From assembly GCA_902363255.1 (NCBI GenBank), contig CABIZO010000001.1, positions 688,821 through 752,820 on the forward strand: 64,000 nucleotides of DNA, given 5' to 3'. Below are positions 17,461 to 25,732 of this stretch, one piece after another. The notes beneath the pieces were generated by a model that saw nothing but the letters and a program-made list of their open reading frames with translations, ran no database searches and was not told where the DNA came from. How positions within the stretch are numbered: the first letter of the stretch is position 1; each line of letters starts with the position of its first letter. Both the position numbers and the translations under genes were made by a program. Source of the DNA: Peptostreptococcaceae bacterium. GTDB lineage: Bacteria > Bacillota > Clostridia > Peptostreptococcales > Peptostreptococcaceae.

Positions 17461-17488
17461 TATATTATGAAAAAATAGGGTTTTTAGT
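17461..17488 (-). promoter_or_regulatory. Sigma-K-type promoter
   Basis: On the minus strand: AC (17487-17488), 17-bp spacer, CATAATATA (17461-17469), an exact match to the Bacillus sigma-K consensus AC-N16/17-CATANNNTA. The predicted start near 17454 leaves a 20-nt leader carrying AGGAGGGG. Confidence 0.6.
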
Positions 17489-17610
17489 GTATATTTTGGC
17501 TTAAAATATTTGATTTTATAAAAATTAGTAAAATAGTGTCAATTTATAGCTTGATACATATATTGTTAGAGAAAGATGTAATTCTTTAAAGAAAAAAAGG
17601 AGTGATTTAA

Positions 17611-18498
17611 TTGGCTTTTAACTGTAATGCTAATGAGCAAAGTACTACTTGTGGAACTTATGTAGTAGAATATTTGGGAAATTTAGAATATGTAAATAGA
17701 GGGTTATTAGAGATCATAAATACAATTATACTGCCCGATAAAACGCGTAATGGAACTTTGATTACACCTTATGATATTACAGATGAGAACTGTAATTGTT
17801 TCAGTATTTGTTTAGAAGGACAAGTAACAAACTGTGTTTCAACAGAGGAAGCTACTGCATTTAATTGCACAACTTGGAATACAATAAAAAATTTATTATT
17901 AAATCAGAGTACAGCAGCAGAAGATGATGGAGGTTACCTAAATGTACTTTCACAAACAATAAGATGCTTACTGAGAACGTTTACAAATGGAAATTTTGGA
18001 TTTGCTGCTCAAATAGAAAGATTTCTATGCTTAGTTGATTCACTGATAATAAGATTAACATCTGTATCTTGTAATAGTAATTGTCCAGAAATAGTAGGAG
18101 ATTTGTTATGCCTATTAATGCAAATATTAACTAGGTTAATATCAATTATAGCTAAGGTTTCCACATTAGCTTACTATTATGATTGTGCTACCACAACAAA
18201 TATTTCAACTAGTAATAGAACTATTACTACTTTCTTTGAATGTATGGCTTGCGACTTTATAAATGATTTATGTGAATTAGAGAAACTAGTTGCTGACTTA
18301 AGCGCAATAGTAGTAGGATTTGCAACATGTGATATGCAAAGATGTACACCTTGTTATACAGCACCGTCAGCACCAAGAAAGGTTAGAAATGTATGTTGTT
18401 CTAGTCCACAAGGAGGTTGTGGTCCATGTGGATCTGTAGCAGCTATGCAATCACCATATCAATCTCAATCAGTATGTGGGTGTTCTCATAAAAAATAA
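17611..18498 (+). CDS. Cys-rich protein, helical family member 1 (putative spore-surface protein)
   Basis: A 295-aa protein with about 25 Cys, no signal peptide and no family I recognise. Central residues about 115-250 are predicted helical, with Cys placed along the helices (FGFAAQIERFLCLVDSLI; ECMACDFINDLCELEKLV). The C-terminal tail is Cys/Gly/Ser-rich (VCCSSPQGGCGPCGS). The central part aligns by eye with the next protein (FGFAAQI with YGFLLQI; ECMACDFIN with TCMICDLEN). TTG start with AAGGAG 8 nt upstream. First gene of a five-gene operon. CATATATTG at 17557 resembles a sporulation-sigma -10 but lacks a good -35. Disulfide cross-linking in the spore coat or exosporium is an inference. 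Confidence 0.65.
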   Translation: MAFNCNANEQSTTCGTYVVEYLGNLEYVNRGLLEIINTIILPDKTRNGTLITPYDITDENCNCFSICLEGQVTNCVSTEEATAFNCTTWNTIKNLLLNQSTAAEDDGGYLNVLSQTIRCLLRTFTNGNFGFAAQIERFLCLVDSLIIRLTSVSCNSNCPEIVGDLLCLLMQILTRLISIIAKVSTLAYYYDCATTTNISTSNRTITTFFECMACDFINDLCELEKLVADLSAIVVGFATCDMQRCTPCYTAPSAPRKVRNVCCSSPQGGCGPCGSVAAMQSPYQSQSVCGCSHKK

Positions 18499-18570
18499 TT
18501 TTAGAATAATTTAATTAAAAAATGAGCTAATTTCTATAGCTTGTTCTTTAACTATAAGGGAGGGTAAGGA

Positions 18571-19281
18571 GTGAATATTAGTAATAATTTAAAAGTAATT
18601 TATAAATTTTTAAATGATTACAAATATAATTTATTTTGTAATTCTATGAATTGTACAGAATCGTGTTATATTTGTCACCAGGATAAAAAAGATATGTGTA
18701 AAGAGAATTACAATATAGAAGATGAAATTTTATTGAAAAAAATAGCATGCGATTTTCTAGAAGATAATTTTTATAAAAAAGAGTCTTATGAGAATAATTG
18801 TGAATGTGAGGAAGAGTGTATTGATTTAATAAATTTACTAATGAAAATAATGATAGCAATAGAAAAATCTTGTAACTATGATAGAAATTATGGATTTTTA
18901 TTACAAATAGATAAATTAGAATGTATACTAATTAATTTTAAAAGTTTATTGTGTCAGTTAAGATGTTTAAATGTTAAGTGTTGTGACTTAATATCAGAAG
19001 CGTTATGTTATTTATATTTAATTATAGAAATATTAGGAAATATAGTGTCAAAAATAAATAATATAGAATGTTTATTTGAATCTAATTTATGTTGTAAATG
19101 TGAAATTACAACTTGTATGATTTGTGACTTAGAAAATGAAGTAAACTATTTAGAAAATGTTATATCAGATTTATCATGTACTGTATTCGAAATTGCATCT
19201 AAAAATATCATTAATTGTACAACATGTTCTACAGGTGAATATTCTAAATATAAAAAAAGAGATTATTATAATAAGTATTAA
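18571..19281 (+). CDS. Cys-rich protein, helical family member 2
   Basis: A 236-aa protein with about 25 Cys (over 10 percent), many in pairs or CxC/CxxC (SCYICHQ, NCECEEECI, KCC, LCCKCEITTCMIC). Its middle and C-terminal parts align by eye with the preceding protein, so the two are diverged duplicates. No membrane segment or signal peptide. It ends with a Lys/Tyr-rich tail (YSKYKKRDYYNKY) similar to the tail of the divergent 16734 protein (RNYYSKYEI). GTG start with GGGAGGG 6 nt upstream. Function unknown; see the operon finding. Confidence 0.65.
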   Translation: MNISNNLKVIYKFLNDYKYNLFCNSMNCTESCYICHQDKKDMCKENYNIEDEILLKKIACDFLEDNFYKKESYENNCECEEECIDLINLLMKIMIAIEKSCNYDRNYGFLLQIDKLECILINFKSLLCQLRCLNVKCCDLISEALCYLYLIIEILGNIVSKINNIECLFESNLCCKCEITTCMICDLENEVNYLENVISDLSCTVFEIASKNIINCTTCSTGEYSKYKKRDYYNKY

Positions 19282-19312
19282 GAATGATGAAAAATAAAAA
19301 GGAGATGTTAGA

Positions 19313-20131
19313 ATGGGGAGTTATGATGGATGTTATGAACCATGTGGAGGATATAATACTTGTAGTACAGGTTGTGACTGTAATACATGTCCAACAGATT
19401 ATAATCCTATATCAGTAAATAATAATAACGCTCCGAATGTAGAAGGAAGTACTTCTCAAGGAGGTACAGGTCAAGGTGGAGCTGGAGGAACAGGAGGATA
19501 TTCCTCAGCAGATAATACGATGAATTTAAGTATAAGTGGGGTAGGGAATTCTATATGTGGTTTTAGTGATTGCGCAAATTGTTGTAAAGAAGGATTAAAA
19601 ACATTATTTAATTTTATATATAATATATCTATAGATCCTTCCGTAACTGTAAGGCTATACGCATATGGAAATGTTACTACAAGTCAAGAAAATCTTTTTT
19701 CTGAAAATGCCTTGAATTTACTTAACCTTACAGATATTGAAATTCAAGATTCATCCATATGTGGAGATATGATTAGTACAAATGAAGGAATAGTATCGCT
19801 ATGTTCTATATCAATTGTTGTATTTGATTTTTCTGAGGTTAATCAAAACTTAGCTATAAAATCAGCCTTTAAAAATGACTGTTCTTGTAACTGTTCGTGT
19901 GAATGTGGAAAATCTATTGCAAAGGCATTATGTATTAATGGATTAGGAGGATCTTATGATGTCATAATACAAGATAGTATAGATATAGATGCACTTACAT
20001 TCACTACTTTATACGATGTATATTTGGTAGCAGTTGACTGTAACATAGCTATATTTGCTGATTCTCAAACTCAACCTATCATATATTATGCCATACCAAC
20101 ATGTAAAATTGCTAAGTTTAAGAAACAGTAA
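19313..20131 (+). CDS. Cys-rich protein with Gly-rich linker and two beta-type repeat domains
   Basis: A 272-aa protein in three parts. The N-terminal Cys/Gly/Tyr-rich tail (CYEPCGGYNTCSTGCDCNTC) is followed by a Gly/Ser linker (GGTGQGGAGGTGGYSS). Then come two diverged copies of a domain of about 95 residues, each opening with a Cys cluster (CANCCKEGLKTLF; CNCSCECGKSIAKAL); the second ends IIYYAIPTCKIAKF. The same domain pair occurs in the next two genes. Good AAGGAGATGTTAGAATG context. The tail and linker resemble those of proteins that polymerise through disulfides; this is inference. Confidence 0.65.
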   Translation: MGSYDGCYEPCGGYNTCSTGCDCNTCPTDYNPISVNNNNAPNVEGSTSQGGTGQGGAGGTGGYSSADNTMNLSISGVGNSICGFSDCANCCKEGLKTLFNFIYNISIDPSVTVRLYAYGNVTTSQENLFSENALNLLNLTDIEIQDSSICGDMISTNEGIVSLCSISIVVFDFSEVNQNLAIKSAFKNDCSCNCSCECGKSIAKALCINGLGGSYDVIIQDSIDIDALTFTTLYDVYLVAVDCNIAIFADSQTQPIIYYAIPTCKIAKFKKQ

Positions 20132-20156
20132 TTATTTAAGAGAAAGGGGAGATAGC

Positions 20157-20822
20157 ATGTTTAATGATGAGTGTTGTATTCCTCCAACACCTAGAAAAGA
20201 AGAGCGCTGTTGTAAAGATGGAATTATTTGTGCATTAGATTATTTTTATCAGGATTTTTTATCTACTACACAAACTATAGAAGCAGGAAGTTTGTCATAC
20301 TATCCTAAGTTAGAAGATGTATCAAATATAATTTATAACATACCTTATATCACACCCGATATTGTACCAGTATATATAACAGAAATAACAAACCTAAAAG
20401 ATAGCTACTGCGGAGATATAACTAATTTAAATATATGTGGCATAGAAGGATTTCAGTTTCAATTTACTGAAAATGTAGTAAAAACCATAAAGGAAGCGGA
20501 TATTACAACTAGATTTTCTCGAGTAAGATACGTTTCACCTAAAAACTGTTGCTGTAAAAATGGATTAATTGAGCACTTGTTGAAGGCTAGAGATTTTTTG
20601 ATAAATCCAGATATATGCAATGGACAAACATTAACAGGATCTGTAATTCTATCAACAGTTACAAATAGTTTTACTGTATCAGGTATACTTGCTATAAATA
20701 CAGATACCGTTTGGGCAAAATATGATGTACCAAATTCAAGCCCGCAACAGACAATTTATTATGTAATATCTTTATGTAAGCTATTAGGAATAACTTTTCA
20801 TAAAAACTTAGTGAGTCCATAA
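20157..20822 (+). CDS. Cys-rich protein with two beta-type repeat domains, member 2
   Basis: A 221-aa paralogue of the flanking proteins without the Gly-rich tail. Domain 1 opens with ERCCKDGIICALDYFY and domain 2 with NCCCKNGLIEHLLKA. Domain 2 ends DTVWAKYDV...TIYYVISLCKLLG, matching VVWLLN...VIYLVSICKICS of the next protein. A longer frame from 20055 lies inside the previous gene; AAGGGGAG 6 nt before the ATG at 20157 sets the start. 12 Cys, mostly at the domain starts. No recognised family. Confidence 0.65.
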   Translation: MFNDECCIPPTPRKEERCCKDGIICALDYFYQDFLSTTQTIEAGSLSYYPKLEDVSNIIYNIPYITPDIVPVYITEITNLKDSYCGDITNLNICGIEGFQFQFTENVVKTIKEADITTRFSRVRYVSPKNCCCKNGLIEHLLKARDFLINPDICNGQTLTGSVILSTVTNSFTVSGILAINTDTVWAKYDVPNSSPQQTIYYVISLCKLLGITFHKNLVSP

Positions 20823-20843
20823 TATATAAGGGAAGTGGTAAGT

Positions 20844-21419
20844 TTGAAGGATAGAATTAATTGTTGTTGTAGTTGTGGAATTAAACTTTCAATATGTATT
20901 TTAAAAGATATGATTAATATGGGAAATTTAATTGATAATTATACTATTTATTATGGCGGTGGAAGTTCTAGTGGACAACTATTAGAAAGTAAGTATCCTA
21001 ATTTTATTTTGATACAAGAGCCTTTAGAAAATAATCAGACTTTAAATATTAATATATGTCTAGAAAATTTAAATTATATAAAAATAGAGCCTACTGGAGG
21101 GTCATATTCAAGTGTTATTAATGTATTAAATAAGTATTATGTTTCACCCTTTGTTATACATCCTAATTGTGTGGAAAATTGTTGTTGCAAAGATAGTTCA
21201 ATTTCTTATTTGAAAGATAAATATATGGAGTCAGATTTAAATGGAAGACAGTTTAGGATTCAGCTGAATGATAACAATTATGTAATTCCAGAAGGTGATA
21301 GCACGAATGTAACTGTAATTCATATGGATTATGATGTAGTTTGGCTATTAAATCAAGCTAATAAAGTAATTTACTTAGTATCAATTTGTAAGATATGTTC
21401 TTTGATAGATACAAAATGA
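20844..21419 (+). CDS. Cys-rich protein with two beta-type repeat domains, member 3
   Basis: A 191-aa paralogue of the two preceding proteins. Domain 1 opens with INCCCSCGIKLSI and domain 2 with ENCCCKDSSISYL. The closing motif is VIYLVSICKI. Central strands such as QTLNINICLENLNYIKI suggest a beta sandwich. The frame allows a GTG at 20835, but GGAAGTGG 5 nt before the TTG at 20844 favours that start. Last gene of the operon: the hairpin at 21430 follows. Function unknown; a structural spore-surface role is inferred from Cys content and neighbours. Confidence 0.62.
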   Translation: MKDRINCCCSCGIKLSICILKDMINMGNLIDNYTIYYGGGSSSGQLLESKYPNFILIQEPLENNQTLNINICLENLNYIKIEPTGGSYSSVINVLNKYYVSPFVIHPNCVENCCCKDSSISYLKDKYMESDLNGRQFRIQLNDNNYVIPEGDSTNVTVIHMDYDVVWLLNQANKVIYLVSICKICSLIDTK

Positions 21420-21429
21420 ACTTAAAATA

Positions 21430-21469
21430 AAAACATCTTATTTTTTATAGGATGTTTTATTTTTTTTTA
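21430..21469 (+). terminator. Terminator of the Cys-rich operon
   Basis: Stem AAAACATC/GATGTTTT followed by more than ten T residues. No terminator is seen between the five upstream genes. Confidence 0.8.
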
Positions 21470-21492
21470 AACATTAATAATTTCAGTGAGTA

Positions 21493-21520
21493 ACTATATG
21501 AAGATGATTAGCGTATAATA
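21493..21520 (+). promoter_or_regulatory. Sigma-K-like promoter
   Basis: AC (21493-21494), 17-bp spacer, CGTATAATA (21512-21520): one mismatch from AC-N17-CATANNNTA. It lies 32 bp before the start of the small gene at 21552. The overlapping TATAAT could also serve sigma-A, but there is no TTGACA-like -35 at 17 bp. Confidence 0.4.
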
Positions 21521-21551
21521 GATAAATATGATTATTTAGGGGGGAATATAA

Positions 21552-21827
21552 ATGCAATGTTGTTCTTTTAAAATAGGAATAATAGTAGAAATAATGGATA
21601 GTAACGATGAAAGATATAAGTTAGTTACTATAGCACAAAATCCAAAGGATATTTATACTTTCACAAGACTTGTAGTTAGTGAAGAAACTTTAATATTAAG
21701 CTGTGAATATAATGAAATTACAGTAGATGATTTGAGAGTTGGAGATTTAGTTGTAGCATTCCATTCAAATGTAATGACCCTGAGCATACCACCTCAGACT
21801 AATGCTTTCATTATAGAAGTAAAATAA
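21552..21827 (+). CDS. Small unknown protein next to the Cys-rich operon
   Basis: A 91-aa, beta-rich protein beginning MQCCSFKIGIIVEI and ending with an alternating hydrophobic segment (LVVAFHSNVMTLSIPP). Three Cys, no signal peptide. GGGGGG precedes the ATG. It is separately transcribed from the Cys-rich operon (terminator at 21430, possible sigma-K-like promoter at 21493). I do not recognise the family. Position and promoter suggest a sporulation gene; this is tentative. Confidence 0.6.
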   Translation: MQCCSFKIGIIVEIMDSNDERYKLVTIAQNPKDIYTFTRLVVSEETLILSCEYNEITVDDLRVGDLVVAFHSNVMTLSIPPQTNAFIIEVK

Positions 21828-21993
21828 AATTAGATTTGATCCTCACATTACTAAGGATATATCTTTGCTCTGTTTCAGACAAATCAGTTGATTAAAATTC
21901 ACTTTTTATGGTAAATTAATGTATCCATTTATAAAATTATATTATAATAAAAGCATAATATTAATTTGGAAAAATTAACAAGGAGATGATACT

Positions 21994-22476
21994 GTGGCAA
22001 AAAAACAACAAAAGACTAATGCCATGAGAATTTTAGATTCTAAGAAGGTAGAATATAATATGTATTCTTACGAAGTTGATGATAATCATATAGATGGAAT
22101 CAGTGTGGCACATCAATTGGATCAAGATGAAAATATGGTATTCAAAACTTTGGTGGCTCAAGGAGCTAGTAAAAATTTTTATGTTTTTGTAATACCTGTG
22201 GCAGAAAGTCTAGATATGAAAAAAGCAGCAAAAGCAGCTGGTGAAAAAAATGTGGAAATGATTCATGTTAAAGATATAAATAAGGTAACCGGATATATTA
22301 GAGGAGGATGCTCTCCTGTGGGGATGAAGAAGCTATATCCGACTTTTGTACATGAAAGCGGTAAAGATTTAGAAAAAATAATTGTAAGTGGTGGTAAAAG
22401 AGGATTCCAAATTGAGTTAAATCCTGAAGACTTACAAAAGACTATAAACTTTAAATATGCAGATATTATAAAATAA
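21994..22476 (+). CDS. ybaK: Cys-tRNA(Pro)/Cys-tRNA(Cys) deacylase YbaK
   Basis: A 160-aa trans-editing enzyme that hydrolyses Cys mischarged onto tRNA-Pro; cytosolic. It has the YbaK/EbsC core: MVFKTLVAQG, the catalytic Lys region, GYIRGGCSPVGMKKLYPTF (the GGxSPxG motif has Cys in place of the usual variable residue) and IIVSGGKRGFQIEL. Normal length. GTG start with AAGGAG 8 nt upstream. Single gene with its own terminator, whose stem contains the stop codon. Confidence 0.92.
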   Translation: MAKKQQKTNAMRILDSKKVEYNMYSYEVDDNHIDGISVAHQLDQDENMVFKTLVAQGASKNFYVFVIPVAESLDMKKAAKAAGEKNVEMIHVKDINKVTGYIRGGCSPVGMKKLYPTFVHESGKDLEKIIVSGGKRGFQIELNPEDLQKTINFKYADIIK

Positions 22477-22516
22477 GGCATACCATGTGGTATGCCTTAA
22501 AATCTTTTTGTTCTAT
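22474..22516 (+). terminator. ybaK terminator
   Basis: 12-bp stem TAAGGCATACCA/TGGTATGCCTTA with a two-base centre, then a T-rich run. The following 266 bp to the MBOAT gene hold no ORF I can support. Confidence 0.75.
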
Positions 22517-22782
22517 AAAATCTATAAAGCAAATCTTTTTCCGGGGACTTGTTCAAGGTCGCTGTTTCTTGAAAATTAATTAATTTCATAGTTTTTAATA
22601 TTGTAAAGATTAATTTTTATAACAAATTTATAACGAAAATTACATTTTATTAAATCTTTATAACAAAGAGTGCACAATACTTTTAAATATGATATTTTAA
22701 TGATTTTTTCAGTTATATTTATATGGAAGAAAATTAATAGATGGAGGAGAAACAATTCTGATATTGAGAATTGAAAATAATT

Positions 22783-24198
22783 ATGGTTTTTAGCAGTTTG
22801 ATTTTTTTATTTTTATTTTTACCTATAGTGCTTATTTTTTATTATTTATCTAATGAAAAACTAAAAAATGTAGTATTACTACTGGCTAGCTTGTTCTTTT
22901 ATGCATGGGGAGAACCTAAATATGTGTTTTTAATGATTGTATCTATTATTTGCAATTATATATTTGGAATTAAGGTATCCTCTGAGGATACAAAGGAGAA
23001 GAAGTTGTGGCTTATAATAGCTGTGATTTTTAATATTTCACTATTAGGAGTATTCAAATATAGTAATTTTTTAATAGATAATATTAACAGTTTATTACAT
23101 TTTAACATAAGTATTCCCATAATACCTTTACCTCTTGGAATATCATTCTTTACTTTCCAAACAATGAGTTATGTAATTGATGTGTATAGAAATAGTAATA
23201 GGCTTCAGAGGAATATTTATAATTTAGCATTATATATAAGTTTGTTTCCACAACTTGTGGCAGGTCCAATCGTTAGGTATGAAACAGTAGACGAGCAAAT
23301 AAATAGTAGAGTTCATACTATAAATAAATTTTCAGTAGGGATAAACAGATTTGTTATTGGTCTTGGAAAAAAAGTGATTTTTTCAAATCAATTAGGTTTA
23401 GTTGCTGACAGTATATTTGCAACTAATATGTCAAATTTATCTACTATGGAAGGTTGGCTGGGAATAATATGTTACACTCTACAAATTTATTTTGATTTCA
23501 GTGGGTATAGTGATATGGCCATAGGACTTGGAAAAATGTTTGGTTTTGATTTCTTAGAAAATTTCAATTATCCATATATTTCTCAAAGTGTATCGGAGTT
23601 TTGGAGAAGATGGCATATATCTCTAGGAAGTTGGTTTAAAGATTATGTTTATATTCCTTTAGGGGGAAATAGGGTTTCTCCTATTAAACAGTATAGAAAT
23701 TTATTTATAGTTTGGTCATTAACAGGTATATGGCATGGTGCTGACTGGACTTTTGTAACATGGGGACTATATTATGGTTTTCTAATTGCGCTAGAAAAAG
23801 CTTTATTACAAAAATATTTAAATAAGCTACCAAAGTTCTGTAGACATATTTATTTAATGTTATTAGTAATGATAGGATGGGTATTCTTTAGAGCAGAAAA
23901 TATTGTACAAGCATATGAATATCTAAAAGTTTTAGTGGGATTTGGATCAAATTCTATGTGGAATATTTCATTTATTAATTATATAAATGAATCAGGAATA
24001 ATTGTACTTTTAGCAATTATTTTTGCTACGCCAATTTTACCTAAGATTAAATCGAAAATTGAGTTAAGATATAAGGAATTAATTGAGAATAGATTTACTT
24101 ATGCACTTCATTCAATTTCACTAATGTCAATCATGTTTATAGTTGTTGTGATTCTAATAAATTCAACATACAATCCGTTTTTATATTTTAGATTCTAA
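22783..24198 (+). CDS. MBOAT-family O-acyltransferase (AlgI-like)
   Basis: A 471-aa polytopic membrane protein with about ten segments that passes acetyl groups across the membrane to a surface polysaccharide. The family signature SEFWRRWHISLGSWFKDYVY contains H278, and the invariant histidine is H318 in TGIWHGADWTF. The start MVFSSLIFLFLFLP matches the family start, so I take the ATG at 22783 although its ribosome site is weak; a GGAGGAG lies 33 nt upstream. It is paired with a DHHW protein 16 nt downstream, the usual two-component O-acetylation module. Target polymer unknown (secondary wall polymer or exopolysaccharide). Confidence 0.88.
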   Translation: MVFSSLIFLFLFLPIVLIFYYLSNEKLKNVVLLLASLFFYAWGEPKYVFLMIVSIICNYIFGIKVSSEDTKEKKLWLIIAVIFNISLLGVFKYSNFLIDNINSLLHFNISIPIIPLPLGISFFTFQTMSYVIDVYRNSNRLQRNIYNLALYISLFPQLVAGPIVRYETVDEQINSRVHTINKFSVGINRFVIGLGKKVIFSNQLGLVADSIFATNMSNLSTMEGWLGIICYTLQIYFDFSGYSDMAIGLGKMFGFDFLENFNYPYISQSVSEFWRRWHISLGSWFKDYVYIPLGGNRVSPIKQYRNLFIVWSLTGIWHGADWTFVTWGLYYGFLIALEKALLQKYLNKLPKFCRHIYLMLLVMIGWVFFRAENIVQAYEYLKVLVGFGSNSMWNISFINYINESGIIVLLAIIFATPILPKIKSKIELRYKELIENRFTYALHSISLMSIMFIVVVILINSTYNPFLYFRF

Positions 24199-24213
24199 GA
24201 GGAGGACACAATT

Positions 24214-25401
24214 GTGAATAATAAAAAAGCTAAATATATAGCTATACCGTTTTTGACAGCAATAATAGCTACATTATTTATTCATACAATAAGTAAAGAT
24301 AAAGAGATAAGCACATCTGAAAATAGAGCATTAGCACAAATACCAACAGTGGAAGATCTGAAAAAAGAAGACTTCACTAAAAAATTTGAAAGTTATTTTT
24401 CAGACCAATTCCCTTTTAGAGAGGAGTTGTCACAGTTTTATAATAAAGTAGAATTAATGCTTGGTAAAAATAAAATTAAAAGTTACTATGTGCTTAAAAA
24501 TAATTGGGTTATGCCAACACCAATAGATATATTGCAAGAGAAAGATTTAAAAAATTCAGCTGAAAAAATAAATGAATTGTCTAAGGTGGCATTAAAGTCT
24601 AACAAGAAAGTTTATTATGTATCAACACCGCATAAAGAAAGTATGTTAACTCATTTGTATCCTAAATTTACAAAGGGTTTAAATAACGCTACGGAAAATA
24701 AAAATAAATTTAAAAACTATTTAGATGAGGATAAGATAGATTTTATAGACATAGATGAAGATTTTTTAAGTAAATTTAATGAGAAAGAAAGAGAAAAATT
24801 ATATTTTAAAACAGATCATCATTGGAATGGTATAGGGGCATATGAAGGTTTTAAAAGTGTTATGGAGGAAATGAAAAAGGCAGAAGTAATTAAAGGCATA
24901 AATTGGGATAATTATACTGAAACAGACTTAAAAAAAGGATATTTCCTGGGAAGTTATAATTTAAACTTGAATAATTTAGTAAAAGAAGATGAGGATATTC
25001 CTTATTTTCACTTAAAAAATAAACATAAATATGAATATTTTAAATATGATGGAACAAAAGAAACTAAAGGAAAAGAAGAAGATTTTGTTGCCACAAGAAT
25101 ACATGAAGATGAAATATTATATGGTGGTGCATATATGTTTGGTAATGCTTGTAATATTTTAAAAATTAGAAATAAAGATGCTTTAAATGATAAGAAAATA
25201 CTAATAATAAGAGATTCGTATCAAGCTCCTACTTCATGGATGTTTGCAGATGTATTTTCAGAAGTACAACTAGTAGACCCAAGATATACAGAAAAACTAG
25301 ATTTATCAATAAAAGAAATAATTGAAGATAGTGATGCTGACATGGTTATGTTTATGTACAACTCAACAGATTTTAAATCTATGATTGATGAAATAAAATA
25401 A
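24214..25401 (+). CDS. DHHW-family (AlgJ/AlgX-like) O-acetyltransferase
   Basis: A 395-aa protein with an N-terminal membrane anchor (about residues 8-25) and an extracytoplasmic SGNH-like catalytic domain. The hallmark D201-H202-H203-W204 lies in FKTDHHWNGIGAY, and the nucleophile is probably S335 in LIIRDSYQAP, giving the Ser/His/Asp set seen in AlgJ. GTG start with GAGGAGG upstream. It follows the MBOAT gene, which would deliver acetyl groups to this enzyme for transfer to polysaccharide outside the cell. The two form an operon ended by the hairpin at 25411. Confidence 0.86.
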   Translation: MNNKKAKYIAIPFLTAIIATLFIHTISKDKEISTSENRALAQIPTVEDLKKEDFTKKFESYFSDQFPFREELSQFYNKVELMLGKNKIKSYYVLKNNWVMPTPIDILQEKDLKNSAEKINELSKVALKSNKKVYYVSTPHKESMLTHLYPKFTKGLNNATENKNKFKNYLDEDKIDFIDIDEDFLSKFNEKEREKLYFKTDHHWNGIGAYEGFKSVMEEMKKAEVIKGINWDNYTETDLKKGYFLGSYNLNLNNLVKEDEDIPYFHLKNKHKYEYFKYDGTKETKGKEEDFVATRIHEDEILYGGAYMFGNACNILKIRNKDALNDKKILIIRDSYQAPTSWMFADVFSEVQLVDPRYTEKLDLSIKEIIEDSDADMVMFMYNSTDFKSMIDEIK

Positions 25402-25410
25402 AACAAAAAA

Positions 25411-25444
25411 CAGATACAAGCTTTGAATTTGTATCTGCTTTTTA
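25411..25444 (+). terminator. Terminator of the MBOAT/DHHW operon
   Basis: Stem CAGATACAA/TTGTATCTG, 9-nt loop, CTTTTTATT. Confidence 0.8.
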
Positions 25445-25463
25445 TTGAAATTTGTGTCTTATT

Positions 25464-25637
25464 TTATTTCGTGAATGCAACGAAACCGCAGTCTGTAGGA
25501 TGATCTATAAAAAGAGCATCTTTATATTTGAATAATAATAGAGCAATAGTAGTATCCCCACCTGTGCATAAAATATTAATTAAACTTAAAATTATTAATA
25601 AATAATTTACGATGAAGAAAGAAAAAACTGAAAAAAT
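25464..25637 (-). pseudogene. Possible gene remnant
   Basis: A 58-codon open frame without a start codon, ending with a stop at 25464. The last 35 codons have protein-like composition (LCTGGDTTIALLLFKY, then DHPTDCGFVAFTK), while the upstream part is AT-rich low-complexity sequence. I cannot name the family. It fills most of the 331-bp gap between the DHHW gene and the spore photoproduct lyase gene and may be the end of a decayed gene. Confidence 0.3.
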
Positions 25638-25732
25638 TCACTTTTAGTGAGATTAGAGCATATATATTCCAGTTCTTCCTTGAATTTTTATCTATATAAA
25701 TTGGGAAAATAGACTAAAAGGAAGGTGAAATA

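Noticed and set aside
20055..20156. Longer start for the fourth Cys-rich gene
   Set aside because: The extra 34 codons overlap the end of the third gene in another frame; the ribosome site AAGGGGAG belongs to the ATG at 20157.
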